Shown one piece after another: positions 1-11,147 of a stretch of 64,000 nucleotides of DNA. The stretch is from the NCBI GenBank assembly GCA_003313425.1, contig NHZP01000004.1, positions 744,001 to 808,000 on the forward strand, given 5' to 3'. The position numbers and the translations under genes are program-made. Source of the DNA: Pseudopyrenochaeta lycopersici. Lineage: Eukaryota > Ascomycota > Dothideomycetes > Pleosporales > Pseudopyrenochaetaceae. The notes beneath the pieces are model-generated. The model was not told the origin of the DNA and did no database searches. It worked only from the letters and a program-made list of their open reading frames with translations. How positions within the stretch are numbered: position 1 is the stretch's first letter; each line of letters opens with the position of its first letter.

Positions 1-1
1 G

Positions 2-1287
2 TGGGCTGGCCTGGCCACAACATTTAATGGCTTACTAGCGGCTCGCCTTGTCATGGGAATTGCAAGTGCACCCGCTGATGCTGTGTCGCCTGACGTTGTT
101 GGTGAGATCTATTTCGTTCACCAGCGTGGACGTGCCATGGTGAGTTTGTACCGCGCCGAGATTCCACCCAATAGGTCTCCGCTGACACCTTCATTCTCAG
201 GCTATATATACCGTCTTCTTGTCTCTTGGATCGGTCATTGGAGGACTCTCTGGAGGCTACATCGTTGCAGCCTCGGGTCTTTCGTGGCTGCATTGGGTCA
301 ACGTTATTATTTCGGCAATCACATTCGCCCTCTGCCTTGTATTCCAGGCTGAAACCCTATACGACCGTCCCCAGACTACCGTCACCTTTTCTGATGACGC
401 AGAGAAGCCAGGAACCGAGACTAAGGAGGCTGTAATCATCGCAGACTCAGCGGCACCTTCCTCGTACGCACCTTACTCGTACCTGCGCACTCTGAAGCTC
501 ATCACATACCGTCCTGGCATTGTGCAGAAGTTCCTAGCGCCTTATAAGGTCGCAAGACTTCCTGGCGTCTGGCTGGTTTCTGCATGGTACGCTGGTTTGG
601 TTGGTCTCATTGTTGTTATCAGTACTGTCGGGCCTCAAATCGTCTCTGCTCCACCCTACCTTTGGGGCAAGGACGCTGGTTTGATCAACGTTGGTGGCGC
701 CATCGGTTCCTTGATAGGATGTGTAAGTCAGCATTGATTACCAGAGATGGTACGGCCTAGCTTCCCTACGATTTGCTAATCTTTCGTAACAGGTCTATAC
801 ATACTTTGTCGCAGATTTCACTACCAAGCGCCTCGCAAAGCAAGATCGACATGGTTTCACAGAGCCCGAATCTCGTCTCGTGACTGCTCTCCCAGCCCTG
901 TTCATCGCTACGGCAGGAGCTCTAGTATTTGGTTTTGTGGGTGACCACCCCTCGCCCACTGGCTGGGTTGGTCTCCAGTTTGGCATTGGAATGGTGTCTT
1001 TTGGACTCATGCAGGCTCCGTCTGTAGGCTTCAACTACCTCATCGAGTCGTACAGCTCAGTGGCTGGAGACTGCTTTGTTATGGTCACTTCCACAAGGGC
1101 TGTCGTCGCTTTCGCGTGGACATTCTTTGTCGGCGATTGGGTCCATCATTCGGGCACTGCCGAACCATTTGGCATCTTTGGTATGCTCATGGGTATTTTT
1201 GGATTGTTGACCATCCCGATGTTGATCTGGGGCAAGCGTCTCAGGATTTGGACTGCGAAGTGGGTCCCCGAGGGATCCGCCATGTAA
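2..1287 (+). CDS. MFS transporter, DHA1-like (5' end outside window)
   Basis: Three exons are visible: 2-139, 201-722 and 793-1287, joined by GT-AG introns of 61 and 70 bases, both phase 0. The first exon is open back to the window edge, so the N-terminus is missing and about 384 residues of the C-terminal part remain. The reading shows the major facilitator loop 2-3 signature around V-V-G-E-I-Y-F..RGRAM followed by a membrane helix with SVIGGLSGGYI, a long charged cytoplasmic loop near the middle (about residues 95-150 of the visible part), and further hydrophobic helices to a short cytoplasmic tail. This pattern fits fungal proton-coupled DHA1/HOL1-like transporters, which export or import small organic molecules at the plasma membrane. 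The substrate cannot be told from sequence. It is convergent with the next gene. Confidence 0.85.
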
Positions 1288-1607
1288 TGAAGAAATGGCT
1301 TTCGTGCGCCAGGACGCTGCGAGAATAGACAGAAGAGAATGATCGGCTCATTACGCTTAATTATGCATCAATAATATCTTTATTTAACTGCAACCAAATC
1401 TCCCGCCAAGATCAATATGCAAGCATCATGAAAGGAATCGTTAATGAATGTTTCGTTGCCGCCTTCGATTTATCGAATGCATGTGTCTTCAAATCGTGCG
1501 CTAGCGTTATAGAGCAAGGCGCTTCTTGAGTTGTGGAGTGTATGCTGTATACTGGAATTAACATTGAATTGATATGTAGTACAGTGAAGAGATAAAACGG
1601 ATGCTAT
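1288..1607. other. Convergent intergenic region, 3' UTRs
   Basis: AT-rich stretch between two convergent stop codons. An AATAATATCTTTATTTA segment near 1367-1385 could serve polyadenylation on either strand. No gene is seen. Confidence 0.6.
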
Positions 1608-3164
1608 TTAATTAAACGCCCACCTCCTCAATCCCGCCCGAACCCCAAAGTATAGCGACGCGCCCAGACATGTCAGAAGCGGAATGCCATACAAACCCAA
1701 TCCAATAAAAATGCCTTGCTCAAAGTACCCAATCGCTATCCATTCTGGACGCTTCTTCTCTTCAATCTCGTGCGACGCATTGGCAAGCAGCTCCGCGGCC
1801 GCCTTCCGTGACTCTTTGCCAGCTACGACTTTTGAAACCGCTGCTTGCGAGTTAGGAGATATAATATATGCAGGTGACGGCCGAGTGAAGTGCGCTGCGG
1901 TGTAACGCTTCTCGATGTCAATTGGCTGGAATGTGGGAGCGGTGGGCCCTAGCAAGAGGCGGAATGGAATGTGATTCACGAAAGAAACATCTGAGTCGAT
2001 GAACTGGGAGAGGTATTTGCCAGTTGAGGGAGTGCCGAAGTAGTATGCAGCCGTTAGGGTCTCTTGAGGTCCAGATTCTTCGTCAATGAGGCTGATGGCA
2101 TGCTCGAGAGATGTTATCGGGGATATGCAAAAGATTGGTTGGCGGGACTTTGGTGGTAGGGAAGCTAGATTTAATATCTCAACAATGGCACCGTAATCGC
2201 CTTGTGTTACGACGTTCATTTTGGACCTTTCATTTTCTGAGAGAGTTTGGAAGGCTTCTGCTATCCTCGAGCTCTTTTTGGGTTCTCTTGCGGTCGTTGC
2301 GCCGTTTGCGATACCACTAGAGCCGGCCAGAAAGCGGATCGAGTGCTTGAGAACATGCTCTAGAAATTCTTTCTTGATGTACTCGTTCACAAAGACGAGA
2401 TCAGGGGCATAGGGTGATGTGCCACCAAACGCGAAGCGTGCCGCCACTAACTGTTCAGCCGCCAGCCCCAGGTCAGCGGTCCGATCGACCACAGCGATGA
2501 CTTTACTGTTGGAAGAGACTAATTGGGAGTACGTTGGGTGGTCGATGGATGTCTCCTGGAAGACTTGTAGGCACGCTGATAGAGATTCTGCTGTAGGTTC
2601 GGACGAGACGGCAGTGAAAGTGTCGGCTTCGAGGGCTTTGGTGAGTACCTGGCGTAGCAGAGATGGCAGTGCGCGGAGGTTGGTTTCGAGCTGGACGATA
2701 GTCAGTGAAAGAATCAATTTGAAATTCTGCGGAAAAAGTACCTTGAGCGCGACACAATTTCCCGCGGCCAACGCTGCGCTCAAAGGCGCAATCGCTGACA
2801 AGAATGGGGTGTGGCTCCGCTGCGGCTCGATATATGCGACCCCCCACGGTTTTCTTTCGTCATCGGCATCTTTACTATTTGTGATTCGATACTCTTGCTC
2901 TAGAGCCTTTTTGACATCTATTGAGCTGTAATGCTCCTTCACGATGTCGAGAGCAAACGCAACCTCGGTAGTCGCTTCCTCGTCTGAGACGCGACTATCT
3001 TGCCTGATCGCGTCCTTGATTGCGCCGCTCTTGAGCCGCAAAGTGTCATGGAGCGATTTCAATTGCTTGAGACGAAACAGAGCATTATGGCAGCGGGCTG
3101 TGAGTGCAGAAGCTTGGAGGTTTGCGAGTGCAACGTCTGGTGTGAGTGGGGACGCCATAGCCAA
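1608..3164 (-). CDS. Aldehyde dehydrogenase-like pseudoenzyme with C-terminal membrane anchor
   Basis: One intron-free frame of 518 residues. The fold is ALDH3-like: the segment at about 118-141 (TPFLSAIAPLSAALAAGNCV then A-L-K) matches the ALDH NPF..PLIAAIAAGN..VLKPSE block, and FVNEYIKKEF (258-267) matches the region after the catalytic loop. However the catalytic loop, GQxCxAPD in the family, reads GGTSPYAPD (247-255), so the nucleophilic Cys is gone. The LELGGK block holding the general-base Glu reads QLVSSNSK (214-221). The usual FGGVGxSGMG block near the C-terminus is also absent. Residues 482-505 form a hydrophobic helix followed by RAGLRRWAFN, a likely tail anchor. A catalytic role as a dehydrogenase looks unlikely; a structural or regulatory membrane role is inference. 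It is divergent from the small gene at 3476. Confidence 0.8.
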   Translation of the reverse strand: MAMASPLTPDVALANLQASALTARCHNALFRLKQLKSLHDTLRLKSGAIKDAIRQDSRVSDEEATTEVAFALDIVKEHYSSIDVKKALEQEYRITNSKDADDERKPWGVAYIEPQRSHTPFLSAIAPLSAALAAGNCVALKVLFPQNFKLILSLTIVQLETNLRALPSLLRQVLTKALEADTFTAVSSEPTAESLSACLQVFQETSIDHPTYSQLVSSNSKVIAVVDRTADLGLAAEQLVAARFAFGGTSPYAPDLVFVNEYIKKEFLEHVLKHSIRFLAGSSGIANGATTAREPKKSSRIAEAFQTLSENERSKMNVVTQGDYGAIVEILNLASLPPKSRQPIFCISPITSLEHAISLIDEESGPQETLTAAYYFGTPSTGKYLSQFIDSDVSFVNHIPFRLLLGPTAPTFQPIDIEKRYTAAHFTRPSPAYIISPNSQAAVSKVVAGKESRKAAAELLANASHEIEEKKRPEWIAIGYFEQGIFIGLGLYGIPLLTCLGASLYFGVRAGLRRWAFN

Positions 3165-3475
3165 GTGCGAAAAGAAACTTAAGAAATTTGGTTACAACAA
3201 TCAATGAAAAGACGGTCTGAAGTTCGATAGAAGAGCTCAAGGCACATTTGACCCGCACGGAGTTGCTGTTGCACCCATTGGACGAAAGGCTTCAGGCCAC
3301 ACATCGGGAGTGTTCGCTCCCCCACATCCCGGCGGCTCCCACCTTCCGCCCCAACTTCTCCGCATCGTACAACCTCGAACATTGACGAGCTCATGTAGTA
3401 ACAGGGGCTCTCCAGATTCGCTGTCTTCGACATCACCATCTCCAACAGCACGTTCATCATACCACAACCGCCACG
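3165..3475. promoter_or_regulatory. Divergent promoter region
   Basis: Lies between the start codons of two divergent genes and must hold both promoters. C-rich tracts (for example CCCCCACATCCCGG near 3319) resemble the pyrimidine-rich leaders of filamentous fungi. No TATA box stands out. Confidence 0.5.
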
Positions 3476-3900
3476 ATGTCTGTAACAACAACCGCCAACC
3501 CAATCCACTACAACCTGCACACCACCCTCGCAGACTATGAGCTTCATCACTCCAGTACAACTGAGGAAATCGATACATCTCTTAACGCGCATCCGAACTC
3601 ATCACCACACACACCGAATCCAAGCGACTGGCCGACCGAGCATCGTCGTATTCCTGCTTACAGGCCTGTAAACACAGAACTTGATCAGGATGAGCGGAGA
3701 GTATACCAGAACGGATTCGAGAGGGCCTTCATTGGAATCATGTTCACAGGCGTATTTCTTCAGTCGGTAAGTTGGCCTGGTGAGGTTTGGGTTTCAGTAA
3801 GGACTACGTGCTGATAGCGATACAGACAGCTTCGAAAGTTTGGAGAGGATCGATGGGCAAAGTGTGGAACGTTGGATATAAGCTTGGTGGAGAGTGGTAA
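3476..3900 (+). CDS. Small hypothetical protein, 121 residues
   Basis: Exons 3476-3766 and 3826-3900 are joined by a 59-base GT-AG intron in phase 0; unspliced reading would end in a different frame after FLQS. The protein starts MSVTTTANPIHYN, has a polar Pro/His/Ser-rich half, then a conserved-looking charged patch (DQDERRVYQNGFERAF) leading into a short hydrophobic segment (IGIMFTGVFLQS) and a basic tail (KVWRGSMGKVWNVGYKLGGEW). No family is recognised. The ATG sits after CCGCCACG, a fair fungal start context. The intron boundaries giving an uninterrupted frame to a nearby stop support it as a real gene. Confidence 0.6.
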
Positions 3901-4535
3901 CGAGAAGGAGCGCTTTCCGGTTTTTTGGGTCAATATCTATGCTCATAGCATTCTTGCACCGTTAGATAAGGCATGCCAGTGGAATTTAGTTCCATCATAA
4001 CGCACCTTTTCGGGATTTGGTACATTTGGCACAATCATATGAATTCCCATTATTATTCGTTGTATGATATTCTATAATGCCACACTAATTGTGCGGCGAG
4101 ATAGCCAAATGGCTTTCCAAGTCCCCGTGAAACACGCATTGAAAAAAAGAGTATACAAAGTCTTGCTCATGCCCCAATTCCGCTGTGCAACCCTTCAAGG
4201 AGAGATGGGCGACTCAAAACTATGACGGCACACGCGTCGTTCTACTGCTTTGCTCCCCTTCAGATCAGCGAGCACGAAGTAATTTGTCAAATCGCAAATG
4301 CCGAGGCATGTACCTTGGGTCGCTCCACTAAAAAGTTAGCCCGGAAAGTGGAGAGCTTTTGTCTACCTCGAAATCTGGGGGGAACATGTCCGCACAGTCG
4401 CTCTATTTGGACGTTGTCATGAGATCAGGCTGTAGGTAAAAATGACAAGCTGATCTCTCATATTATTTTGCTTGCTGCTCTCATAATATAATATTTGTAT
4501 ACTTTATTTTCGACCATCCAGTTCAGTTTGTCAAT
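3901..4535. other. Intergenic region upstream of the monooxygenase fusion gene
   Basis: No convincing gene. A 66-codon frame at 4222-4422 has no recognisable features. The last 60 bases are AT-rich and probably hold the core promoter of the downstream gene. Confidence 0.5.
4481..4505 (+). promoter_or_regulatory. TATA-like AT-rich box
   Basis: CATAATATAATATTTGTATAC lies 31 to 55 bases before the ATG at 4536. It is the only strong TATA-like run in this leader. Placement implies a very short 5' UTR; functional assignment is inference. Confidence 0.35.
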
Positions 4536-6774
4536 ATGGACTTCACAAATGCAAACCCCCTCACCAACGGCGTCGGCAGCAACACTACTCAAAAGAAGGA
4601 TGAAGCATCACGACCACTTAACATCACAATAGTAGGCGCCGGTATTGGCGGCCTCAGCGCAGCCATCTTGCTCCGTCAACAGGGTCACTCAGTCACTCTT
4701 CTCGAACAATCGCGCTTCGCCAACGAACTCGGAGCGGCCGTCCATCTTGCGCCCAATGCCAATGGCCTTCTCCGACGCATGGGTGTAATCCCTGAGGCAC
4801 TTGGCGCAGTAAGTTGTAAACGATTGAGCCAATGGTTCCCCGATGGAAAGGAGATGTTCAGCGTCGACCTTGAGAAAGATGCGGTACGGTGGCAGTATCC
4901 GTGGCAGCTTGGACATCGTGTGAGCCTTCACAGCGAACTGAAGAGACTGGCCACGACAGAGGAAGGAAAGGGCAAGCCAGCAGTTCTCAAGACAAGGAGC
5001 AGGGTTGTGAACGTAGACCCAAAAGAGGGAACGGTGACTCTGGACGGCGGAGAGATAATTCAGAGCGATGTGATCGTCGGCGCGGATGGCGTGCATTCGA
5101 GAACACGTCAACAAATTCTAGGCGCAGAGAATATGAAGACGTATGGCTCTGGAAAGAGTGCGTTCCGCTTCTTGATCCCGCGAGAAAAGGTGTTCGCAGA
5201 CCCAGACACAAAGAAGTTTGCAGACCAAGAAGGCCATCTCATCATGATGTTTGCACGCGACCGTCGCGTTGTAGTCTATCCGACTTCTGACAATACTCTA
5301 CTCAACTTTGTTTGCATCCATCCGACCTCCGAGTCACAGATCCAAAGTGGAGAAGAAGGAAGCGGTGACTGGCAGAATCAGGGTAATCTGGACAAGATGC
5401 TTGAAGTGTACAAGGAATTTGAGCCTGCGGTGATCAAATTGCTAGGCATGGCAGATGAGGAGACTCTGAAGGTGTGGGAGCTGCTGGATCTGAAGCAGCT
5501 GCCGGCGTGGACGCATGAGAAATTGGTGCTGATTGGGGATGCTGCCCATCCGTTTACACCGCGTAGGTTCACCACCATCATTTTCGATTATACATAAGTT
5601 TCACTGAAGCTAATGATGAATAGATCAAGGTCAAGGCGCAGCCCAAGCCATGGAAGACGCTGCATCTCTCGCTGTCATGCTCGCGCCAAACACTCCTCTC
5701 GACAGCATTCCGGCCCGCTTCAAGTTGTATGAGAAATGCCGTTACGAGCGTGCTTCTTCCATCCAAGAGTACTCCCGACAAGCAGGTAATGACCTCGATG
5801 TTGGTCCACGAGTCGATGCGTATCGCTTTACAAATTACAACTTCGGCTATGACGAGTGGAACAACTCCAGCCAGGTACTCCGGAAATGGGAATGGGAGAA
5901 CAATAAGGGCTTGTTCTGGCGGATGCCAACGGGCTTTGGCCCAATGCCGGGTCCTCGGCAAGATTTCTATGGACGACCGAGGGATGGGACAAATGGGAAG
6001 TTTACAACAGCGAGTGTCAAGGTCAAGACAAGCAGGACAGTGCTGCAGAATCTCTTTCCCACGGAAAAGCTACAATTTGCAGCCGCGGATACAGTAGTTT
6101 ACGCAACATTCTCTGTCACTCATCTCGATAATCTAGAGTGGCTTGGTGGAAGAGGATACTTGCACTTCGGCCTGTACATCCACGGCGTCCAGTACACCAA
6201 AGACAACGGTGACACAGTGATTGGCACCTATCTTCCAGTGCTCTTTGAGAGCCTTACAGACCCTATTCTCAGCGGCAGAGAAGAGCTAGGGTTCCCAAAA
6301 CTATTTGCCGAGCTTGATCTGAAGAAAGACAGCGACAAGTGGACGCTAGAAGCAGGATGGATGTCATCAAAGTTCTGCAAGATGACCCTCTCAGGCCTAC
6401 AAAACGCGACAGAAACGAACGGCGAAGCACCGGCTCTGAGCCCGCCTCTACCCAAAGACGAAGGCCTCTTCTTGCACAAATACATTCCCGCTACTGGCAG
6501 TATTGGCAGCAAAGAGCGCGGGCAAACAGATGTCGAGTACACGACCTTCCTGCCCAATGACGAGGATGCAAAGACCGTGGAGAGGAAGATTGAGAGGTCG
6601 CTTAAAGCGACATCAGCAGAAATCAAGTTCGATGCTCTGGACTGGAAAGCGTTGCCCACACTGCACCACATTGCTGAGAGATTGGAAGAGATACCCATTT
6701 ATGAGGTTGTTGAGGCAAAAATTGTGGAAGGAACGGGAGTGAGTGATGTGAGTTCTGCACGAAGGGCGGAATGA
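4536..6774 (+). CDS. FAD-dependent monooxygenase fused to acetoacetate decarboxylase-like domain
   Basis: Exons 4536-5562 and 5624-6774 give 725 residues; the 61-base intron restores the block GDAAHPFTP-HQGQGAAQAM exactly. The first domain is a PHBH/salicylate-hydroxylase-type flavoprotein: GxGxxG at 33-38 (IVGAGIGGLSAA) ending at E57, the DG motif (DVIVGADGVHSRTR) in the middle and the GDAAHP FAD-ribityl motif near 333-338. From about residue 480 a second domain resembles the acetoacetate decarboxylase superfamily: LGGRGYLHFGLYIHGV and then GREELGFPKLF, where K568 lines up with the Schiff-base Lys of clostridial enzyme (GRELSAYPKK), although the adjacent second Lys is Leu here. The predicted activity is hydroxylation of an aromatic or polyketide-like substrate coupled to a lyase or hydratase-type step on the product. 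Both halves are in one frame, with the fusion inside one exon, so it is not an assembly join. Substrate unknown. Confidence 0.88.
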
Positions 6775-7383
6775 GCTTGTCGTGCAGATGGGTGCTTGAG
6801 AGCGCTTCCATTTTGGTGGATAGCCCTCAAATGTTCGAGAATTTCGGTTCTCTATGTGTTATTCAGTGACTTGGGAAGTCGTAGTTTCGGCTCCGTCAAA
6901 ACTCTTTGTACATAAAGTTATGGAGTGCTTTCGACGTTCTTTATGTCGTTCATCTAACAAGGTTCTGTTGAGTTTCAAACAGACTCTGGGCAAGGGAGCT
7001 TGGTAGTGAATATGTTCATATTGCTACATATGCAATTTGCGAAGTCACGAAGCCATGACTATGCAATGTATTTCGCAATCTCTACCACTGATGCCGACTC
7101 TTCGTTTCGAGCGTGGATTCCCATGGAAGGAGTCAACGCTATGAATAATGGAGCCAGACCTTTGTGTCTCGACTCGGAAATAATATAGACAAAACCGCCA
7201 GGCATACATGCCAAATTGCGCCAGATATATGAGTCAAGCAACTCGCAGGAAATACAACGCTACTCTCTCTCAGCATTACTTCATTAGTTCGTTGCCAATG
7301 CAAGATTTTGATATCGCTCAAGCGGTTTAAATTGAAAGTTCCCGAAAATGTCGGTTTATGTAGCAAGCCATATTGTGCAAGCG
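6775..7383. other. Convergent intergenic region
   Basis: AT-rich 3' flanks of two convergent genes. Short frames at 7000-7366 show no features. Nothing else is seen. Confidence 0.6.
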
Positions 7384-8764
7384 CTATCGCAGCTGTGTAT
7401 GCGACCTTTCATCAACAGGTGTTGGTTCCGTTGTAATTTGTATACTCGGCAGTCTCTCCAGATTCAGGTTGGGCAATCGCGGTGCTCCCGTGGTTACTGG
7501 GCTCTCATAGGTTGGCGGGTCTTCGTACGCTGGTGCCTGCTCCCTTGGTATCTCGATAGTCGGCGTTGGAACTCTGCTGCCACTATGACTTCTCTCCGGA
7601 TTCAGCGACACGACTTCAAAGTCATCGCTGTTGCCATTGGATTGTGAGTTCGAGCGCGATGCGTCGGGAAAGTCGAACTCGCTAGATGCGCGGGAGTCAA
7701 TAGAGTGAGACAAGGAGGTCACTGAGTGGCCGCGCAGGTGCGGACTGCGTGACTCGTCGATATCGAGAGTGTTGTTTGTGTATGCGCGAGACCGATTACT
7801 TTGTCCGGATATCGAAGCTGCAGAGTCGAGAAGGGGGCGATGGTCACTTTCAGACGAGTTGGCGCGAAGGCGGGTGCCGTCATGTCTTGCAACGCCTAGG
7901 TCGCCGTACGCAACAGACGAAACTCGTCGGTCACGCGATTGCGTATTTGACTGGTGTTCTGCGATGAGCATCTGCGAAACGGATAGATCTGCAGCTTCTT
8001 CAGCTCTGCGTCGAATGTCGGCGAGAGCCTGGACGTCGCCTCTTTCGCGGGCTTCACGTCTTGCTTGCCGTCTCGCTTCTCGATCCGCTGTTTCAATACG
8101 TCGGGCCAGTCGTATCTGGTATAGTGACTCCATTTCCTCTTCCCGTAATCTCTCCTCTTCGTCTGCCGTCTCTGGTAGCTCGATAACATTATCCATGCCC
8201 CCTCTTTCACCCTCACGGCCTAATATTCTCTCATTGTCTCTCGCTGCAGGCGAATAGGCTGGTAACGTCATGACACTGCGTACCGAAGTATTCCTATCGA
8301 CTCCAACTGTACTGTTTCGATTACCGCTATTCTGCCTCTCGGGATCTGTGGATGCTGCGCCACTCATCTCACGACTCTCTCTGCTGGCGTCTCCTCTGTA
8401 CTCGGTATCTTGCAGGGTGGTCGAATACTCATTTCGACGAGGCCGCTTGCGGAAATTCTTCCAGGAGAATAAAGAGGGTAATTTATCATTCGAAGACTGT
8501 TGCGATTTGCGTGTGCTTCGGAACGGTGCGCGGAACTTGAGGGTGAGGAGATAGGTGATAAGGAGGATGGCGAAAATGGTTACAACAATGACTATAATCT
8601 ACAATCTCATGGTCAGCCATAGCAATTTGATCCTGGGCTTGCGACACTGGTAGTGGGCATTAAATGAAACAATATGGACGTACAACAATGAAGGTCTTGT
8701 TCGACTTGGACGTATTCCTTCTCTCCAACGCGCCTTCCTCGGCATCCCACACGGGTAACAACAT
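7384..8764 (-). CDS. Single-pass membrane protein with coiled coil and PPxY motif
   Basis: Exons 8684-8764 and 7384-8598 (85-base intron, GTACGT donor, branch CTGAC, TTGTAG acceptor) give 431 residues. The short luminal N-terminus (MLLPVWDAEEGALERRNTSK) is followed by a membrane helix at about 24-46 (TFIVIIVIVVTIFAILLITY). The cytoplasmic part is basic near the membrane, then has a charged, probably helical stretch rich in R/E/A (about 175-230) and a long Ser-rich disordered tail. Near the C-terminus sit APAYEDP and a PPTY motif at 388-391. PPxY motifs bind WW domains, so a role as an adaptor for an Rsp5/Nedd4-type ubiquitin ligase on an internal membrane is plausible but inferred. No named family is recognised. 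The upstream exon is needed, because the frame at 8598 has no suitable ATG before the membrane helix. Confidence 0.72.
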
Positions 8765-9630
8765 CGTGTGCAAAACTTCTCAGCACTGGACCCGTCAAAG
8801 GTAAACCTTTTAACCCGAGAGAAGCTCGGGGGCTTGTTTTCGCAATGAGATCACTTGTCCGGAGAGGGTGGATCCAAGCGTCGGCCCACCCAATTGCTCA
8901 GGCCTGGCTCGCACTAGTAGGTGTCAAGAGCCGCGCCAAATATGCGAATATAGAAGTAGAAGCTGGCAATTGCGGTCGGGGACTATGGCAAAAGAGATAG
9001 ATATTGTGCGACACTGCTTGCACAATGACGAGAAAGAAGTCGCGAGGTTCTGGGCTGAGCTGCGCCTGGATGATGCCAAGATTGGCACTGGCTGAGGGTC
9101 AGGATGCGCAATGCGAGCTGCAGGGCTGATTGGGCAGACCAGGGAGGTGTGGCTGGGGCCGCTGGAGTCGAGAGAGTGGTATGGGCAGACCCAATTTCAA
9201 AAACCGCTGCATGGTCTCATTTTGTTTTAACCCTCCAGCCGTTGGCGTTATGCAATTTGAATTCAAGGCCCTGCGCAGCATGATTCCCGAACTTAAGTTC
9301 CTCACATAAGCGCATCGAGGCAGACTTACCCACGACGTATGTAATCTGGAAAAACCTGCTGCTATTTCGGGGCGCCTTGGACATCCTGCCCAATAGCGCT
9401 AAACTCTGAGTGGGGCTAGTACTACAGGATGATCGCATGTCACATGCATTCGCGAGAAGAGCCAAGTGTGGCTCAGGTGCAAGCGTCGTACACTGTCGTC
9501 AAGGATGTAATGTACCTGTCTGAGAGCCTCCAAAATGATATCGTTCCTCTTTGTCGTCCCTACAAATTGATTGTGCACGCCAAGTCGCTTCAAAAAAAAA
9601 CAATGTGGACATGTGTCATATTTACAACGC
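8765..9630. other. Intergenic region between two minus-strand genes
   Basis: Holds the promoter of the PPxY gene and the 3' UTR of the Pro/Gln-rich gene. Frames at 8868-9095 and 9429-9707 look like chance. An A9 run lies near 9592. Confidence 0.5.
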
Positions 9631-11147
9631 CTAAAATTTTTTGTCCAACTTCTTCAAGAATCGACCTACCCCTTTCTCCACTTTATCTACCCTTTTGCCC
9701 ATATTAGAATTGCGTTGCGCTGCGGGATTCTCGTTATCTACAATACTACTTTCTTGCTCGCTCGGTTTGTAATGCTGTTGATGCAAAGCGTGTGGATTCG
9801 TGCCGGGAACTTGTGCTGCTGTGCTGCCGTACGAGTACTGGGTATAGCCCCCTGCTGGCGGGGAAGCCATTGGCTGATATTGTTGTTGTGGAGGGAAGCC
9901 AGGTGAAGGCAATGGTGCGTGGGCCGGGGGCGACTGTGGAGCAGGAGGAAACCCAGGCGAACCAGGGTAGTTAGCATACTGTTGCGTCGGCATGGTTGAT
10001 GTTCGCTGGATGCCTGGTGGCGGTGGTGTTTGTCCACTATACTGACCCGGCGGAGGAGCCGATGGAGGTGGTGCAAATGTCTGTGGTGCACCTGGAATTG
10101 ACCCAGATGTGTTTGTGCGTTGCACACTTGGTGGACCACTGAATCCTTGGCCTGGTGCAGGCGGTCCAGGTATGTACGGCCCTGATGTTGACTGAGGTGC
10201 GAAAGACGCTTGCAAGGGGTTTCCATACTGCGCATGTTGGTCCTGCTGGGCAGCAGCTCCAAGTCCAGTTCCATTAGCAGCATCTGCCGGCGGCGGTGTC
10301 TTCTCGCGATGAGCAATCGGCTCAGGCGCGGCTGGAGCAGCAGGATTATAGGCCATTGGAGCGTAATTGGGCGGTTGCTCGTTAGGGGGGCTTGATGCTG
10401 GTGCTGGAGCAGTCGGTGGACCCGGAAATGATTGCGTGGTACTGATACTTGGGCTCCGGCTCGAGTGTGATATGGCTGCGCTCTCTAGCCTTGCAATCAC
10501 CGGGCTTAGGGCATCATTCCTATGCTCTGAGTGGACAGGAGTGGCATTGGGGTTGCGTATGATCTGCAGTTGATGCGGCTGTAGTACTCTTCGCAGGGAG
10601 TCGAGGAATAGGTTTGCATCTTCTGGGGTCCAGAAGTACATATCCACTGTGTGGAGCCGATACATATATTTTCCCTGGCCTGTTGGGTCTGTTGCAGGAA
10701 GGTGCCACTGTGACATATCCTGATGAGGGCTTGTAGCTGGACTCCCACTCTGACTTCGAAACGAATCGACTGTAAGTGTGAACAAGCATGGATGCTTGTA
10801 TGTCTGCTCGATCTTCACCGTGTCCAATTCTACATGACGGCTGGGGTCAGCTTGCGTATGGATGCGCGTTGGCTCGTGGCGAGGACTCACGGCCGGCAAA
10901 GGCATCCTGATTGGGTGTGCCTGCATTATTTGCTATCTCTATACGCCCACTCTGGCGCATGGGATTGTGGTAAAGATAGACATAGGAGCCTTTGTCGAAG
11001 CGGTGATGCGGGGGAGAATGGGTAGGAGGGGAGAGATAGTAATGCACATCTGCGAAGCTTTTCAGGCATTAGTCTGATAGTGTGCTTAGACAGAGGCGAA
11101 TATACTCACAGCGTCAACAATGACACTTCGCCCTGTTGTGGAGGCAT
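9631..11147 (-). CDS. Pro/Gln-rich protein with globular N-terminal domain
   Basis: Three exons: 11110-11147, 10891-11057 and 9631-10829, giving 467 residues. The tiny first exon (MPPQQGEVSLLTL) joins FADVHYYLS through an intron ending in GAAAAG; the second intron ends in ATGTAG. Residues 1-150 look folded (FADVHYYLS, GSYVYLYHNPM, GKYMYRLHTVDMYFWTPEDANLFLDSLRRVL) and read like a small beta-rich domain with a final helix. Residues 170-430 are a low-complexity Pro/Ala/Gln/Gly region with repeated PSPGFPP and PPPG units. The last 25 residues are strongly basic (MGKRVDKVEKGVGRFLKKLDKKF), a possible membrane or nucleic-acid contact. No named family is recognised; the composition resembles adaptors found at endosomes or actin patches, which is only inference. 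Confidence 0.68.

Noticed and set aside
7769..8257. 162-codon plus-strand frame
   Set aside because: Antisense to the Ser/Arg-rich tail of the PPxY membrane protein and itself Ser/Arg-rich; a shadow frame.
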